NCBI GenBank assembly: GCA_023389275.1
Contig: JAEWEN010000110.1
Span: 1-6,405 of the forward strand
Source: Bacillota bacterium
GTDB taxonomy: Bacteria; Bacillota; Clostridia; Clostridiales; Caloramatoraceae
DNA: 6,405 nt
Reading direction: 5' to 3'
Shown here piece by piece: positions 5,061 to 6,405 of the stretch. Position numbers and translations under genes: made by a program. Position 1 is the stretch's first letter, and the number at the start of each line of letters is the position of its first letter. Below the pieces are notes generated by a model that had not been told where the DNA came from, made no database searches, and saw only the letters and a program-made list of their open reading frames with translations.

Positions 5061-6405
5061 TTAGCTTTTTTTCTTATCTTTAGATTTAGGTAGCATTACA
5101 CATCCTGTATATGGGTTGTAGTACATTACCCAAATTCCTTTTTGCTTATAAGGAGCCCATGAAACAAACCCTGTCATACCTTTGTATGGTTGGTCTTTTT
5201 CTACTTTATCTCCTTCAATAGCATAAATAAGATATTTTACTTCACCTTGCTTATCATATTGAATACCAAAATAATAATGGCCTTTTTCTTTAAAGTATTT
5301 TACATAGTTAATATAAGGATACGTCATTTTTAAGTGGTGTACAGCTGAATAGTAAGGATATAAAGAGTTATCTTTTTTAGGTATTTTAGACTCTGTATGA
5401 ACCTTCCAGAACTTACATCCTTTTATTCCTATATTCTCTTCTTTAAAGTCTTTTAGGATTTTATGAAGAGCTTTTGCATATCCTTTTTTCTTATGCTCAT
5501 CATGATGATGTTCATGATGTCCGTGGTGATGACTATGGTGCTCATTATGCTCCTCACCACAAGAGCTGCATCCACCTTCTTGTCCATGATGCTCATGATG
5601 GCCATGGTGATGGTGGTGACTATGGTCTTTATGGTCATGGTCTTTATGGTCATGATCTTTACAAACAGCTTTTAAAATACTGTCTTTATATTTTCCAAGT
5701 TCTCCTTGAATAAATTTTTTAATTTCTTTATATATTTCTTTTTCTAGTTTTTCAAGGTCCTGCTCTATTTCTTTACAAAGCTTGTTTCTGTTAATGTTAG
5801 CATTTTTCATTGCAGCAGATAAAATACCTTTTTCATCAACTTTAGTTTCATCAAGCTTTTCTTTAAGATCCTTTGCATCACATAAATACTCTTCATCTTC
5901 TCTTGAATCTTCACTATCTAATCTATTTGAATCATATCTTTCCATTCTGTTTACAGAAGGAACTTCAATATTATCATTAAATGAATGATTCTGAGATAAA
6001 GTATCTGTCATAGTTTCTGCATAACTAGCATCTGCACTTTGAAGGTTAATATCTCTTTCATAGTGTTCAAATACTAATCCTTCTTCACTATATCTTTCTA
6101 TATAGTCATTATCATTTCTTTCAAGCTGAGTCCTATAATCCTCTGCTTCTTCTATGTCCTCTTCTTCACAACTAATATTATCAAACTCTCTAGTTTCTGT
6201 ATCCGAAATATCTTCTACATCACCTATAGCACCTTCAATGTCTGATAAGTTCCCAGCTTCTGCGTCTTGTCTTAAAGTAGAGTCTTCTACTTTTTCTGCG
6301 CTTTCTAAAATGCCTGTAGTTTCTAGTTCTTTTTCAAGAGCTTTTTCCTCTTCTATTTTATCTACTATGTCATCAATGCTTTGAATCTTTTCAGATTTTC
6401 TGTCT
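5061..6405 (-). CDS. His-rich, acidic protein with C-terminal Tyr/Trp-rich domain (5' partial)
   Basis: The frame is open to the right edge of the window, so the gene begins beyond it. The ATG at 6011 is internal: 131 more sense codons precede it. About 447 residues are visible. First is a strongly acidic, low-complexity part (about 6404-5830) with many Glu/Asp/Ser. Then comes a charged helical, coiled-coil-like stretch (about 5774-5680), then a His-rich segment (5657-5493) with 26 His in 54 residues in two similar blocks split by C-S-S-C. Last is a Tyr/Trp/Lys-rich domain of about 130 residues (5483-5088) with YPYYSAVHHLK, KGMTGFVSWAP and WVMYYNPYTG stretches. That domain recalls a C-terminal domain of unknown function seen in clostridial proteins, from memory only. 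The His/Cys part suggests zinc or nickel binding. A spore-coat or other structural role is possible but unproven. It is followed by a strong terminator. Confidence 0.8.
   Translation of the reverse strand, partial: DRKSEKIQSIDDIVDKIEEEKALEKELETTGILESAEKVEDSTLRQDAEAGNLSDIEGAIGDVEDISDTETREFDNISCEEEDIEEAEDYRTQLERNDNDYIERYSEEGLVFEHYERDINLQSADASYAETMTDTLSQNHSFNDNIEVPSVNRMERYDSNRLDSEDSREDEEYLCDAKDLKEKLDETKVDEKGILSAAMKNANINRNKLCKEIEQDLEKLEKEIYKEIKKFIQGELGKYKDSILKAVCKDHDHKDHDHKDHSHHHHHGHHEHHGQEGGCSSCGEEHNEHHSHHHGHHEHHHDEHKKKGYAKALHKILKDFKEENIGIKGCKFWKVHTESKIPKKDNSLYPYYSAVHHLKMTYPYINYVKYFKEKGHYYFGIQYDKQGEVKYLIYAIEGDKVEKDQPYKGMTGFVSWAPYKQKGIWVMYYNPYTGCVMLPKSKDKKKS
5493..5657 (-). repeat. His-rich duplicated coding segment
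   Basis: Within the preceding gene, a 15-bp unit (encoding KDHDH) repeats twice plus a partial copy at about 5623-5661. Further on, two related His blocks (SHHHHHGHHEHH and SHHHGHHEHHH) are encoded by similar DNA at about 5584-5620 and 5503-5533. The pattern fits growth by slippage or short duplication. Out-of-frame readings of this repeat create long false ORFs on both strands. Confidence 0.75.

Noticed and set aside
5590..5660. CRISPR-like short repeat array
   Set aside because: The repeats are 15 bp, adjacent and in frame within a coding region, with no spacers.
5453..5713. Three overlapping ORFs on both strands rich in Met/Ile/Thr or His/Asp
   Set aside because: They are out-of-frame readings of the His-codon repeat in the large minus-strand gene and have no start signals of their own.
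5782..6384. Plus-strand Ser-rich ORFs at 5782-5988 and 6154-6384
   Set aside because: They are antisense of the acidic part of the His-rich protein gene (Glu GAA read as TTC, Asp GAT as ATC) and have no ribosome sites.

Overview
This is low-GC, AT-rich DNA. Its K/E/I/N-rich proteins, strong AGGAG/AGGTGA ribosome sites, TTG starts, clostridial-type ferredoxin and solo TnpB element suggest a member of the Firmicutes class Clostridia, most likely near the Peptostreptococcaceae (Clostridioides-like). That placement is inferred from style and protein flavour, not from a marker gene.

Layout. Bases 1-334 carry no credible gene but hold two long AT-rich inverted repeats (1-51 and 218-263). A small hypothetical gene (670-335, minus) and a single-cluster [4Fe-4S] ferredoxin gene (820-1008, plus) diverge from about 671-819. 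That intergenic region has recognisable promoter elements and a good match to a Fur box (740-754) lying over a TATAAT. The ferredoxin gene converges on a minus-strand gene and shares a 17-bp-stem bidirectional terminator with it (1011-1048).

The rest of the window is on the minus strand. Read in the direction of transcription (right to left) it holds: a large protein with a very His-rich segment, whose 5' end lies beyond the window (6405-5061); a strong terminator (5053-5011); a promoter (about 4990-4982) driving a three-helix membrane protein (4948-4553) and a GNAT acetyltransferase (4539-4003), 13 bp apart; a TnpB-only IS200/IS605-type element (TnpB 3891-2680, with terminal hairpins and a probable omega/reRNA region downstream); then a lipoprotein (2449-1676) and a single-TM anchored extracytoplasmic protein (1617-1051), probably co-transcribed.

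How it fits together. Most of the window is ordinary clostridial housekeeping or envelope sequence. The mobile element sits between the acetyltransferase and the lipoprotein gene and brings its own candidate guide RNA, whose guide would come from DNA just upstream of the lipoprotein gene. The most unusual protein is the His-rich one: 26 histidines in 54 residues around a CxxC, in front of a Tyr/Trp-rich C-terminal domain, which looks like a metal-binding or structural protein. I do not see a clear new multi-gene system; the items worth checking are listed as findings.
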